This document shows, one piece after another, positions 19,318 through 27,461 of a stretch of 64,000 nt of DNA (within the stretch, counting starts at the first letter, position 1; each line of letters starts with the position of its first letter). The notes beneath the pieces are model-generated. The model saw only the letters and a program-made list of their open reading frames with translations. It was not told the DNA's origin and did not search any database. Position numbers and translations under genes: made by a program. Source of the stretch: Mesobacillus subterraneus (lineage in GTDB: Bacteria; Bacillota; Bacilli; Bacillales; Cytobacillaceae); NCBI RefSeq assembly GCF_023715485.1, contig NZ_JAMBOF010000016.1, forward strand, positions 30,121-94,120, in the 5' to 3' direction.

Positions 19318-19885
19318 AGACTTTCCTCCTCAATTCATCATGTTTTGCCCTACCTTGTCTGCATATCCCTACTGCGTTCTTCCAAATATCATTTATTGAT
19401 TATGGCGTTCTAACAGATTTTGATTTATCCATAGCTAAATCGAAGAAATTGTATTTCATTTTATTTTCCTTAAATTCCTTCACCGTTCTTTCTCAAACAT
19501 CGGTTTCATCCATATTATACCATTTAATTAAACAAACCTCTAACCTTTATGTAAATTACTTATTCTGCCTAAAAGTGGACCCCGGGGGCAAAAACCCCCG
19601 AACCATTAGTCCGAGGGAACATAAAACATACTTCAACATTCAACTAAAATCCACTAAACCTATTCATACCAAGCTACTTCAACTCTATCAACGCTACACA
19701 CTTCACATGTGCAGAGTGTATGTGGCAATACATGAGATGTTGGTGAGTTACACTTCTTTTAAGATAAGCACAATACATACTGATTCTCTCTTTGATCAGA
19801 GGGGTTTCATTATTCTCTCTATCTAATTGATTTAGAGAAAAACCCCTCTTGTCCGCTTTATAAGAAAAAAATACCAAAAACAGAA
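19318..19885. other. 570-bp intergenic stretch without a recognisable gene
   Basis: AT-rich. It holds a small GC hairpin (CGGGGG..CCCCCG, 19583-19600) and a longer one (AGAGGGGTTT 19798-19807 with AAACCCCTCT 19840-19849) enclosing TCTCT/AGAGA. Neither is followed by a clean T-run. Open frames here lack ribosome binding sites and protein-like composition. Confidence 0.5.
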
Positions 19886-19915
19886 TTGACATGTATAGTG
19901 TACTAACCATATAAT
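19886..19915 (+). promoter_or_regulatory. SigA promoter of the GntR-ABC operon
   Basis: TTGACA and TATAAT with an 18-bp spacer, both perfect consensus, about 80 bp upstream of the GntR start. Confidence 0.8.
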
Positions 19916-19919
19916 ACAC
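19898..19919 (+). promoter_or_regulatory. Inverted-repeat operator 1, overlapping the -10 box
   Basis: GTGTACTA-N6-TAATACAC, 22 bp. It covers the -10 element and is a likely site for autorepression by the downstream GntR protein. Confidence 0.6.
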
Positions 19920-19924
19920 ATATA

Positions 19925-19946
19925 GCGTATGAACTACTTAATACAC
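19925..19946 (+). promoter_or_regulatory. Inverted-repeat operator 2
   Basis: GCGTATGA-N6-TAATACAC, the same 8-6-8 geometry as operator 1, starting 27 bp downstream of it and covering the presumed transcription start. Confidence 0.5.
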
Positions 19947-19995
19947 ACACTTAAAATGACCTAATTTCTTAATAGGTCGTATAGGAGTTGTTTCA

Positions 19996-20376
19996 ATGAC
20001 TGTAAATTTTAATAATCGGGATCCTGTCTATTTACAGATTGTTCGTTATTTTAAGGAACAAATCGTAAATGGAGTATTAGAGCCTGGAGAAGAAATCCCA
20101 TCAAGGCGGGAATTGGCAAATAGGATGAAAGTGAATCCAAACACTGCGCAGCGAGCGTATAAGGAAATGGAGGAACAGGGTTTGATTTATACGGAAAAGA
20201 ATCATCCAAGCAAGATCACCACAGATCAACAAGTTTTAGGAAATGTAAGAAATGAGTTGCTTGTTGAGGCAGTTGATATGTTTGTGACATCTGTTCGTTC
20301 GATTAATGTACCAGTCGAGGAGCTCCTTGACTTGGTTAAGGAAAAATACAAGGCAAACGTGGATAAGGAGGCTTAA
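19996..20376 (+). CDS. GntR-family (YtrA type) transcriptional repressor
   Basis: 126 aa: an N-terminal winged helix (PVYLQIVRYFKEQIVNG..LEPGEEIPSRRELANRMKVNPNTAQRAYKEME, quoted in parts) and only a short C-terminal helical tail, as in YtrA-type GntR proteins that control ABC transporter operons. First gene of a four-gene plus-strand operon, 2 bp ahead of the ATPase gene. Two 22-bp inverted repeats lie on the promoter and are the probable binding sites. The start has an AGGAG ribosome binding site. Related operons respond to cell-envelope stress; the inducer here is unknown. Confidence 0.92.
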   Translation: MTVNFNNRDPVYLQIVRYFKEQIVNGVLEPGEEIPSRRELANRMKVNPNTAQRAYKEMEEQGLIYTEKNHPSKITTDQQVLGNVRNELLVEAVDMFVTSVRSINVPVEELLDLVKEKYKANVDKEA

Positions 20377-20378
20377 AT

Positions 20379-21068
20379 ATGATTGAAGTAAAAGCGGTTG
20401 AAAAGAAATATGGACGCAAGAAAATATTAAAAGGCGTTTCTTTTACAGCTAAAAAGGGTGAAATCACTTGTTTAATCGGCATAAACGGAGTTGGCAAGAC
20501 GACCATCCTAAATGCAATTATGGCGCTTACACCCATTAATAAAGGCCAAATTCTTATAGACGGAAAAACGTTAGATAAACATACTTTCGAAAAGATCACT
20601 TTTATCCCTGATGCCATTACGATGCTTCCACACATGACGATCGCAGAGGCTATGGAGTTTATGGACGACTTTTATCATTGTTGGAATCAGGAACGCGCAA
20701 CCGAATTACTAGGCTTTTTTAGATTGAATCAAAGCGATCGAATTTCTTCCCTCTCAAAGGGAAATACAGCAAAGGTGAATCTGCTCCTTGGATTAGCACT
20801 AGATGTGGATTATGTATTAATGGATGAGCCATTCTCTGGAATTGACATGTTCAGTCGAGAGGATATTGCCAATGTGTTTACAAGTCACTTGATTGAAAAT
20901 CGCGGCGTTATTATTACAACTCATGAGGTAGGAGATATCGAACATTTAATAGATAAGGTTGTCCTGTTGGATGATGGAATGGTGTCCAAGGAATTCAGTG
21001 CGGAAGAAGCACGCGAAATCGAAGGAAAGTCTGTCATTGATGTAATGAGAGAGGTGTATCAGCGATGA
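20379..21068 (+). CDS. ABC transporter ATP-binding protein
   Basis: 229 aa. Walker A GINGVGKTT (about residues 34-42), signature SLSKGNTAKVN, Walker B YVLMDEPFSGID and the switch His in ITTHEVGD are all present. The signature is LSKGN instead of LSGGQ, as often in YhcG/YtrB-like exporters of this class. The stop overlaps the start of the permease gene by 4 bp (ATGA). It powers the permease encoded next. Confidence 0.93.
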   Translation: MIEVKAVEKKYGRKKILKGVSFTAKKGEITCLIGINGVGKTTILNAIMALTPINKGQILIDGKTLDKHTFEKITFIPDAITMLPHMTIAEAMEFMDDFYHCWNQERATELLGFFRLNQSDRISSLSKGNTAKVNLLLGLALDVDYVLMDEPFSGIDMFSREDIANVFTSHLIENRGVIITTHEVGDIEHLIDKVVLLDDGMVSKEFSAEEAREIEGKSVIDVMREVYQR

Positions 21069-21898
21069 GGAATTACTTAAAACTCGTTAATTTTGAATTT
21101 AACCGTGTTGCTAAACTATTTGCCGTTTTACTAAGTTTCACATTTATTGTGCAAGTCATCGGAGTGATTGTGCAATCAAAGAGCTACTTAAATATGGCTG
21201 ATAAAAAAATTTATGAAGAATTCATGCCAAAGGCACAATTTCTGGAGTCTTTCGGTCATATGAGCTTCTTTCAAATCATAAGAAGTGTATGGTTTTTAGG
21301 GCCAATCGCAATATGCATTGCTGGTGTAGGTTTTTACATCTTCCTCATTTGGTATCGTGATTGGTTGGGGAAAAACACCTTTATTTACCGATTACTAATG
21401 CTTCCAACCACAAGATTGAATATCTTTTATGCAAAAATCACCACTATCCTTATCATGACATTTGGCTTAGTTGCCTTCCAACTCATTTTACTGCCGGTCG
21501 AGATATTGTTCATGAAAACAATGGTACCAGAAGAGTTTAGAAGCGATATGGGTGTAGGTGAACTTTTGACAAATATGCCTGAACTATCCATTATTATCCC
21601 AGGAAGCTTCGTCGAACTGATCTTATATTATGGAACAGGTTTGTTGGTTGTTTCTGTTATATTTACCGCAATCTTAATGGAAAGAAGTTTCAGGTGGAAA
21701 GGGATTTTTGCTGGCCTTGTATATATTGCGATTGCATCGGTGATTTTTATTTTACCGTTACTTCTACAAGAATTTGTTCTTAATGGGTATTTCTATCCGG
21801 TTGAATTATTGGTGCTTGAAATCATTACGGGTTTGATTATACTGGCAGCATCTATTTGGATGAGCAGATTCCTATTAACGAAAAAGATCACCGTATAA
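21065..21898 (+). CDS. ABC transporter permease (membrane protein)
   Basis: 277 aa with about six TM helices, a large first extracytoplasmic loop, and amphipathic segments typical of ABC-2-type permeases. It overlaps the ATPase gene and is followed 13 bp later by the anchored extracytoplasmic protein. Sequence identity cannot be assigned more finely; an exporter or envelope-stress function is inferred from the GntR/YtrA context. Confidence 0.85.
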   Translation: MRNYLKLVNFEFNRVAKLFAVLLSFTFIVQVIGVIVQSKSYLNMADKKIYEEFMPKAQFLESFGHMSFFQIIRSVWFLGPIAICIAGVGFYIFLIWYRDWLGKNTFIYRLLMLPTTRLNIFYAKITTILIMTFGLVAFQLILLPVEILFMKTMVPEEFRSDMGVGELLTNMPELSIIIPGSFVELILYYGTGLLVVSVIFTAILMERSFRWKGIFAGLVYIAIASVIFILPLLLQEFVLNGYFYPVELLVLEIITGLIILAASIWMSRFLLTKKITV

Positions 21899-21911
21899 GG
21901 AGTGTTTTTAC

Positions 21912-23114
21912 ATGAAAAAATACTGGAAGTTTATAGCGACCATTACCATTATAGTGCTTAGCATTGGAACCTTCTATGTCTCTTCTACTATGTCAGCGGA
22001 ATCACATCCAGAGTTCGTGATCAAAACAATAAGTGGTAATGCAGAAGAAATAAAGCCATTGGTGTTGGAGGGGTCATATACTTCTTCAATGAGTTATGTA
22101 GGTACAAACTTAAAAGTCACTTCAGATGGATCTACATACGATAGCCGTTCCTTTCTAGACAAGCTAATCGGACAGCCTCCAACTGTAATCAAGGATTTCC
22201 AAGAAAAATATCGGACTTTCATGCGTGGTAAAGATCCACTCGTTAACTATTTTTTCGAAAACGAGGAATTTCTGGCTTATGCCACTGTAGATTATAGATT
22301 AGATTCATTAAGATCAAGAGACTTTAAGTTTCATATTTCAGTGTTAAACAAAAAAGACGGTAGCATTGACTCCTTCACGGAGGAAGTTCCTGATAGTGGA
22401 GAACTCGAGTATATTTCTGTGGATGATGTACAGAAGGTTGAGGGTGAGTTATACCTTATTACCAGAAATATGACGAGAAATAATGATAATTTCTCTGAAG
22501 AAGCACATATCTATACGATCAATATAGCTAATCAAAAAATAAGTGACCATGAAGCCATAGTAGACACCACGAATGGACAAAGTGATACTCGTATCAACGT
22601 ACGACTAGTTGAAACCACCCCGACAGAAGCGAATAACCACCTGATTATTGTAAAAACGGAACTAAAAGTGATTGAAGATATGGAATCTATAAGAGAAGAA
22701 TTTATAAACCAAGAAATCATTTCCTACAATTTAGTAACAAAAGAAAAAGAAACAATTGATGTACCAGAATTGCGATTAGATGAGAATCAACTCAGCTTCT
22801 TTGACGGCTCTCTCATTTATTTCACGAGATTAGATGGGCAAGAGCTGGTAGTAACTCCTTATAGCATAGTAGACAATCATGCTGGAAAGGCATATAGTAT
22901 TAAACTCTCAGGTGAGAATGGTCATGTGGATGGTCAATTGACAACCATAAAAGATGGTAAACTCTATATTGCTTCCTCACAATTAAATGCGGATGTGGTT
23001 GTTGCGGATGCAGATAAAGGTGAAATACTTTTTAGAGGTCAAGTAACTTTAGAAGATTCATCGAAAGAAACAAGGCAGTTCGAGCTATATCTACACGAAA
23101 TATATGTGAAATAA
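21912..23114 (+). CDS. Membrane-anchored extracytoplasmic protein of the ABC operon
   Basis: 400 aa with an N-terminal signal-anchor (residues 5-27) and a large domain of alternating beta-rich segments ending ELYLHEIYVK. Repeated motifs such as DGSLIYFTRLDG and DGKLYIASSQLN suggest a beta-propeller-like fold; this is inference. It is the last gene of the operon, with a ribosome binding site AAGGAGTG. It may present or sense the substrate of the transporter. I do not recognise a named family. Confidence 0.8.
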   Translation: MKKYWKFIATITIIVLSIGTFYVSSTMSAESHPEFVIKTISGNAEEIKPLVLEGSYTSSMSYVGTNLKVTSDGSTYDSRSFLDKLIGQPPTVIKDFQEKYRTFMRGKDPLVNYFFENEEFLAYATVDYRLDSLRSRDFKFHISVLNKKDGSIDSFTEEVPDSGELEYISVDDVQKVEGELYLITRNMTRNNDNFSEEAHIYTINIANQKISDHEAIVDTTNGQSDTRINVRLVETTPTEANNHLIIVKTELKVIEDMESIREEFINQEIISYNLVTKEKETIDVPELRLDENQLSFFDGSLIYFTRLDGQELVVTPYSIVDNHAGKAYSIKLSGENGHVDGQLTTIKDGKLYIASSQLNADVVVADADKGEILFRGQVTLEDSSKETRQFELYLHEIYVK

Positions 23115-23189
23115 GACAATAGGCAATGGGGGCTTTCCTTCTGGGTGGAATTGAAACCAGACATGGAACAGAATTGAGGACAGTTCGTG

Positions 23190-23246
23190 CGTCTCATTCC
23201 AGATTCTAAATGGCTTTATCAATTAGTATAATTTACTGATACTACA
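23190..23246. repeat. Intact-locus counterpart of the 5503-5560 repeat
   Basis: TGCGTCTCATTCCAGATTC and the following bases match 5503-5562; together with the hairpin and gene tail to the right this defines the duplicated segment. Confidence 0.6.
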
Positions 23247-23276
23247 AGAGCCTTATCCACCAAAGGATAAGGCTCT
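23247..23276 (-). terminator. Hairpin terminator of the rlmD-like gene (intact copy of the IS target)
   Basis: AGAGCCTTATCC pairs perfectly over 12 bp with GGATAAGGCTCT, loop ACCAAA. The T-run is poor on both strands here, whereas the duplicate at 5563 has seven T on the minus strand. Confidence 0.7.
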
Positions 23277-23281
23277 CACAT

Positions 23282-24652
23282 TTATGCAAGTACAATTTTG
23301 GCAACAGCTTCACAGTGTGTCGTCTGCGGAAACATATCCACAGGCTGCACTTCAATCGTCTTGTACCCGCCATCTTCCAGTATTCGCAAATCTCTGGCTA
23401 AGGTGGCCGGGTTACAGGATACGTACACAACCTTCTTCGGTTTCATATCGATGATGGTTTTCAGCAGTGCTTCGTCGCAACCCTTTCGCGGAGGGTCGAC
23501 GACCAACACATCGGCGCTGTTGCCTTCATCGTACCATGCAGGAATAACTGTTTCAGCTTCTCCTACTGCGAATTCCGCGTTTGTGATTCCGTTCAGTTCT
23601 GCGTTTCGTTTTGCATCTTCGATGGCTTCAGGTACGATTTCTACGCCGAATACCCTCTTTGCTTTTTGCGCTAAAAATAACGAGATTGTGCCGATGCCGC
23701 AGTAGGCGTCAATGACCGATTCTTCGCCTGTCAGCTCTGCGTATTCGAGTGCTTTGTCGTAGAGCACCTTTGTCTGTTCAGGATTGACCTGGTAGAATGA
23801 TCGCGCTGAGATGGCGAACTTGATGTCTCCAATAAAATCATAGATGACCTCGCTGCCCCAAAGGACTTCTGTTTTATCCCCCATGATTACATTCGTTTTC
23901 TTCGAGTTAACGTTATGAACGATTGATTTTACCTTAGGAAGCTGTGCAACGATTTTTTCGACCAATTGATTCTTACTAGGAATTTCATTCGTCCTGGTCA
24001 CGATGACAACCATCAGCTCTCCAGTTTGCCTGCCATAACGGGCCATGATGTGACGGAGTACACCTTTATGGGACTCCTCATTATATGGCTGAATCCCGAG
24101 CTCGCTGGCGATTTCTTTTACCGCCTGTACAGCTTCATTAATTTCATGAAGGTGCAACAGACTCTCATTCGTGTCGACGATTTCATGGCTGCGCGGCTTG
24201 AAGAATCCTGCGATCAGCTTGCCGTCCTTTTCGCCAACTGGCACCTGAGCTTTGTTTCGGTAGTGCCACGGATTCTCCATTCCTAAGATTGGATGCACTT
24301 TAACGTCCTCAAGCTTGCCAATCCGTGTCAGTACCTGCTTGACCTGATTTTCCTTATACTTCAGCTGGCCCTCATAGTTAATGTGCTGGAGCTGGCAGCC
24401 GCCATATTTATGGGCATCCTCAGCAGGGCACTCAACACGGAATGTACTTCTTTCAAGGATCTCCATCAAGCGCCCGAAGCCGTAGCCCTTGTTTGCCTTG
24501 ATCACTTTGATTTTCGCTTTTTCACCTGGAAGCCCTCCCGGGACGAAAATCGGGTAGCCGTCAACCTTTGCCACACCCGCCCCGTCATGCGTCAAATCCT
24601 CAAACTCAACATCTATATAATCGTTCTTTTTAACCGGGATTGTTTTGTTCAT
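23282..24652 (-). CDS. rlmD: 23S rRNA (uracil-5-)-methyltransferase, RlmD/RlmCD family
   Basis: 456 aa: N-terminal TRAM domain ([20 protein letters not shown]), a central insert and a Rossmann methyltransferase domain with [29 protein letters not shown] and the catalytic Cys in [13 protein letters not shown]. It makes m5U in 23S rRNA using SAM. The Fe-S region reads [12 protein letters not shown], so only two of the four cluster cysteines seen in E. coli RlmD are present; a 4Fe-4S cluster is unlikely. Start at 24652 has AAGGACGG upstream; a longer reading from 24697 lacks a ribosome binding site. A relic of a second such gene is at 7254-7335. Confidence 0.92.
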   Translation of the reverse strand: MNKTIPVKKNDYIDVEFEDLTHDGAGVAKVDGYPIFVPGGLPGEKAKIKVIKANKGYGFGRLMEILERSTFRVECPAEDAHKYGGCQLQHINYEGQLKYKENQVKQVLTRIGKLEDVKVHPILGMENPWHYRNKAQVPVGEKDGKLIAGFFKPRSHEIVDTNESLLHLHEINEAVQAVKEIASELGIQPYNEESHKGVLRHIMARYGRQTGELMVVIVTRTNEIPSKNQLVEKIVAQLPKVKSIVHNVNSKKTNVIMGDKTEVLWGSEVIYDFIGDIKFAISARSFYQVNPEQTKVLYDKALEYAELTGEESVIDAYCGIGTISLFLAQKAKRVFGVEIVPEAIEDAKRNAELNGITNAEFAVGEAETVIPAWYDEGNSADVLVVDPPRKGCDEALLKTIIDMKPKKVVYVSCNPATLARDLRILEDGGYKTIEVQPVDMFPQTTHCEAVAKIVLA

Positions 24653-24739
24653 CGTTTCCGTCCTTTGCTGTAAATTAGCTAAATCAGATTTTATCATATT
24701 AAAGGCCGGAATGCGAAAAGCTCCGGCCCAGGGAAAAGA

Positions 24740-25075
24740 TTATTTACGTTCTACTTTCTTTGCATCGGCCTGCTCTGGGTAGCTTTCTCTCACGCCGCCG
24801 TCAATCCAGAACACAACATGGTCGCCTTTTTGAAACTCATCAGTTGTTCCATATGTCAGCCAGATTAACTCCAGCCCGCCCTGATCGATTAACGCCTTGC
24901 TGGAAACATCTTTTAACTCGTTGTATTTTGCAAGACTAATATTTTGCGCAACCAAAATTGAATGATCGTTAACCTCTAAAATAAAACCCTCTCCCGAATC
25001 CTGAGCTTTTGCACAGCCACCAAGACTAACTAATAGCACGATTATGATTAGGAAAAAGAATTTAATCGCCCTCAT
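24740..25075 (-). CDS. DUF3221-type lipoprotein (YobA-like)
   Basis: 111 aa with a lipoprotein signal (lipobox LGGC, Cys near residue 21) and a small OB-like domain: GFILEVNDHSILVAQNI near the start and GDHVVFWIDGGVRESYPEQA near the end, the hallmark of DUF3221. It is anchored outside the membrane. It lies 13 bp after the BsuPI-domain lipoprotein and is probably co-transcribed with it. The role is unknown. Confidence 0.85.
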   Translation of the reverse strand: MRAIKFFFLIIIVLLVSLGGCAKAQDSGEGFILEVNDHSILVAQNISLAKYNELKDVSSKALIDQGGLELIWLTYGTTDEFQKGDHVVFWIDGGVRESYPEQADAKKVERK

Positions 25076-25088
25076 GCTAATTCTCTCC

Positions 25089-25547
25089 CTACTCCACGGT
25101 AAACTCTTTCGTCACTTCGTACTTTTTTCCGTCCTTCGGAGTCATCCATGCAGTAAGAATATATTCTCCTTTTCCGAGAGACAGTTCATGCAGATCGATT
25201 TCATAAGTCAGCGACTCTCCCTGCTTCACTTTCTCTTCTCCCAATGCCTGCAAAAAGGAAGCGACACTTGAGAAAAGAAATATCTCCTTGCCATCCTTTG
25301 TTTTTACCGAATAATCAAATCGTTGAGAGCTCGTAAATTCAAGGGTTATTTCTTCTTCCGTCTGATTCTTCACTTCATATTGAAAAATTAACGGGCTTTC
25401 CTCTTTTAAGCTTGCAGCCATCTCTCCTGCCACGATCCCTTGCCCTCCTTCGTTCTTAACATCATTCTGATTGTTATTTACCCTATTTTCCGTCCCGCAT
25501 CCAGAAACCAGTATTCCCAGCAGCAAAACCATCAATAATTTTCTCAT
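25089..25547 (-). CDS. Lipoprotein with BsuPI domain
   Basis: 152 aa. Lipobox VSGC (Cys near residue 17), an Asn-rich linker, then a beta-sandwich of about 100 residues (FQYEVKNQTEEEITLEFTSS, FDYSVKTKDGKEIF, KVKQGESLTYEIDL) that matches the BsuPI proteinase-inhibitor domain. BsuPI of B. subtilis inhibits the intracellular protease Isp, but most lipoprotein versions are uncharacterised, so a protease-inhibitor role here is inference. The start has an AGGAGGAG ribosome binding site. Confidence 0.88.
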   Translation of the reverse strand: MRKLLMVLLLGILVSGCGTENRVNNNQNDVKNEGGQGIVAGEMAASLKEESPLIFQYEVKNQTEEEITLEFTSSQRFDYSVKTKDGKEIFLFSSVASFLQALGEEKVKQGESLTYEIDLHELSLGKGEYILTAWMTPKDGKKYEVTKEFTVE

Positions 25548-25707
25548 CGCCCGCTCCTCCTGATGAATTCATCAAATAATCCTTCATTATATTTGTCAGA
25601 GAAAGAGGTCAAAATGTTACATGGACAGTGAAATAAATGGCACCATTAAAAAAAGAGGAAGCCCAGGTCTCCTCATAAAAAACAGAAGCAGGAGAACCGC
25701 CCCCTGC

Positions 25708-26349
25708 TTACCTATATACTTTCCTTCTCATCCACTGTGTTGCGGCCCATTTATCGCCAATGATTACTGGTGCTCCACCGTGTAATGTTAAATCGTTTAA
25801 GCTTTGATCATCATAGAAGTATTCGAAATAGACCGCCATTCCCTTTTGTGGTGTTACTGAGAAATTGAGTTTAGGGAAATACGTTTCTCCGCCTTGCTCT
25901 ACATCATTTAAGTACATGACAAGCGTACTGATTCTTGGATTTTTTACAGTTGGTGATGAAAAAAAGTCAAAATGAGCCTTATACTCTTGACCGACTTCAT
26001 AATTAAGAACTTGCAAGCCTTCTCCATGTTCAATCGGTATACTCATAATTTGGGAAACTCTTTTTTCAACTTTTGCAACCAGATCATTTTCACTTTCCTG
26101 GAAAAACATACTGCTGCTTGTTCTGAGTTCATCCACTTCCAGTGAATTCGCAACCTTTGACCGCTGCATCCGGTCCTGCGACATCCTGATGAGCGCCTCA
26201 CATTCTTCATCGCTTAAAACATTCCCTAAAATGACAATCAGGGGTTCTTCTAATCTGGCAATGATGTTTATTTCTCGATCATCTGTCTTTATTTTATTGC
26301 CTGTATGATTAAAAATAGTAGGTTCCTTAACCGTTGCATCCATTGTCAT
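25708..26349 (-). CDS. 2-oxoglutarate/Fe(II) dioxygenase, prolyl 4-hydroxylase-like
   Basis: 213 aa double-stranded beta-helix enzyme. The iron-binding HxD is in KAHFDFF and the distal His in LTLHGGAPV, followed by the 2-oxoglutarate-binding Lys in IGDKWAATQWMRR. The upstream YLNDVEQGGETYFPKL is typical of P4H-like enzymes. It hydroxylates prolyl residues of an unknown target; in Bacillus anthracis a homolog binds collagen-like peptides. ATG at 26349 has AAGAGG 9 nt upstream; in-frame TTG and ATG codons lie just before. No collagen-like gene is in the window. Confidence 0.9.
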   Translation of the reverse strand: MTMDATVKEPTIFNHTGNKIKTDDREINIIARLEEPLIVILGNVLSDEECEALIRMSQDRMQRSKVANSLEVDELRTSSSMFFQESENDLVAKVEKRVSQIMSIPIEHGEGLQVLNYEVGQEYKAHFDFFSSPTVKNPRISTLVMYLNDVEQGGETYFPKLNFSVTPQKGMAVYFEYFYDDQSLNDLTLHGGAPVIIGDKWAATQWMRRKVYR

Positions 26350-26540
26350 TTTCATCAACCTCTTGAATGATTATTTTTCTGAAAAATTAGATATTTTTAT
26401 ACACAGATGCATTTATTCATTCGTTAAGTTCCGGTGTTTCCTCCTGTAGTTCAAAATGGATATGGTTGATCGTTTTAATCATTTTACAACGGGGAATGAT
26501 AGATTTCTATCTAAATATTTTTACATTTTAGTAACTTCAC

Positions 26541-26963
26541 TCAATCTCCTAAACCCTCATAATGCATTCCTTCATCGTCTAGCTGGTAATCAGGAACACC
26601 GATGCCTACCTGTTTAATTTCATTCTTATTTACGGAATAGGTGTAAACCCATGCCTTCTCATTATCAAACCTTACTTCTAGATGATAAGGATTGTAGTTG
26701 CGGCTAGTTCGTCTGCTGATTTCCCAATCTTCACCCGGGTACTTCTTTTCGAGATGTTCATTTAATTGCTCGATTTTGATCCCAACGTGATAGTCAATCC
26801 AAAATGGGCGAATCGCAAAGAAAGCACTCTCCACCAGGGCCACGCACAGTACAACAGTCAGGCTGATTTTACGGATATTTCTCGGTAAAAGAAAAGCGAG
26901 GACAAGAAGCACGGCCACAATACCGATAGCGAACAGAATTTCAATAATAGTTATTGGATGCAT
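26541..26963 (-). CDS. Membrane-anchored protein of unknown function
   Basis: 140 aa from MHPITIIEI (a longer start at 26981 is possible). Two adjacent TM helices (about residues 5-28 and 34-54) are followed by a soluble domain with KKYPGEDWEIS, HLEVRFDNEKAWVYTYSV and an acidic C-terminus, similar in style to DUF3139 proteins of Bacillus, although I am not sure of the family. It stands alone between two convergent or divergent units. Confidence 0.7.
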   Translation of the reverse strand: MHPITIIEILFAIGIVAVLLVLAFLLPRNIRKISLTVVLCVALVESAFFAIRPFWIDYHVGIKIEQLNEHLEKKYPGEDWEISRRTSRNYNPYHLEVRFDNEKAWVYTYSVNKNEIKQVGIGVPDYQLDDEGMHYEGLGD

Positions 26964-27079
26964 GAGACCGACCCCAATCATAAGATTGATTTAATTTTAC
27001 CATATATTTACTATCAATTTATTAAAGATGAATATTATCAAAATAACTTTCTTATATTTAATGAAGGGGAGGGATTGAT

Positions 27080-27424
27080 ATGTCAATTGCTTCATTCGTG
27101 TTGAAAGGAATATTAGCTTTTATTTTTCTGGGTGCAGGGGCCGGGAAGGTTTTAGGTTCAAGAATGCATAAAGAAAATTTCATCCAATGGAGGCTTCCGC
27201 AGTGGTTTCGTTTGGTCACCGGGATTGTGGAGCTGGTCGGTGCAGGGTTATTGATCATTGGTTTTTGGCATAATGATTATGCTGCTGCAGGGGCAATATT
27301 GCTTGGGTTTACCGCTATCGGCGGGGTCCTTACCCATCTCCGTGTAAAAGATCGTTTTCAAGAAACGATGCCGATTGCTGTAATTGGCATCTGTTCATTT
27401 GCATTGTTTTTTTTGCTTATATAA
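27080..27424 (+). CDS. DoxX-family membrane protein
   Basis: 114 aa with four TM helices and the DoxX-type opening (LKGILAFIFLGAGAGKVLGS), a Trp/Arg-rich turn (WRLPQWFRLVTGIVELVGAG) and AILLGFTAIGGVLTHLRVKD. Homologous to small DoxX/SURF4-like proteins; the biochemical role is unclear. The ribosome binding site GAAGGGGAGGG is strong. A bidirectional terminator separates it from recQ. Confidence 0.88.
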   Translation: MSIASFVLKGILAFIFLGAGAGKVLGSRMHKENFIQWRLPQWFRLVTGIVELVGAGLLIIGFWHNDYAAAGAILLGFTAIGGVLTHLRVKDRFQETMPIAVIGICSFALFFLLI

Positions 27425-27426
27425 GG

Positions 27427-27458
27427 AAAAGACGGAACTTGCCCAGTTCCGTCTTTTT
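27427..27458. terminator. Bidirectional terminator between doxX-like gene and recQ
   Basis: AAAAGACGGAACT pairs with AGTTCCGTCTTTT around GCCC-type loop, with T-runs on both strands. Confidence 0.85.
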
Positions 27459-27461
27459 ACG

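Noticed and set aside
19449..19826. 125-aa plus-strand ORF in the gap before the GntR gene
   Set aside because: No ribosome binding site, codon content unlike neighbours, and it overlaps hairpins.
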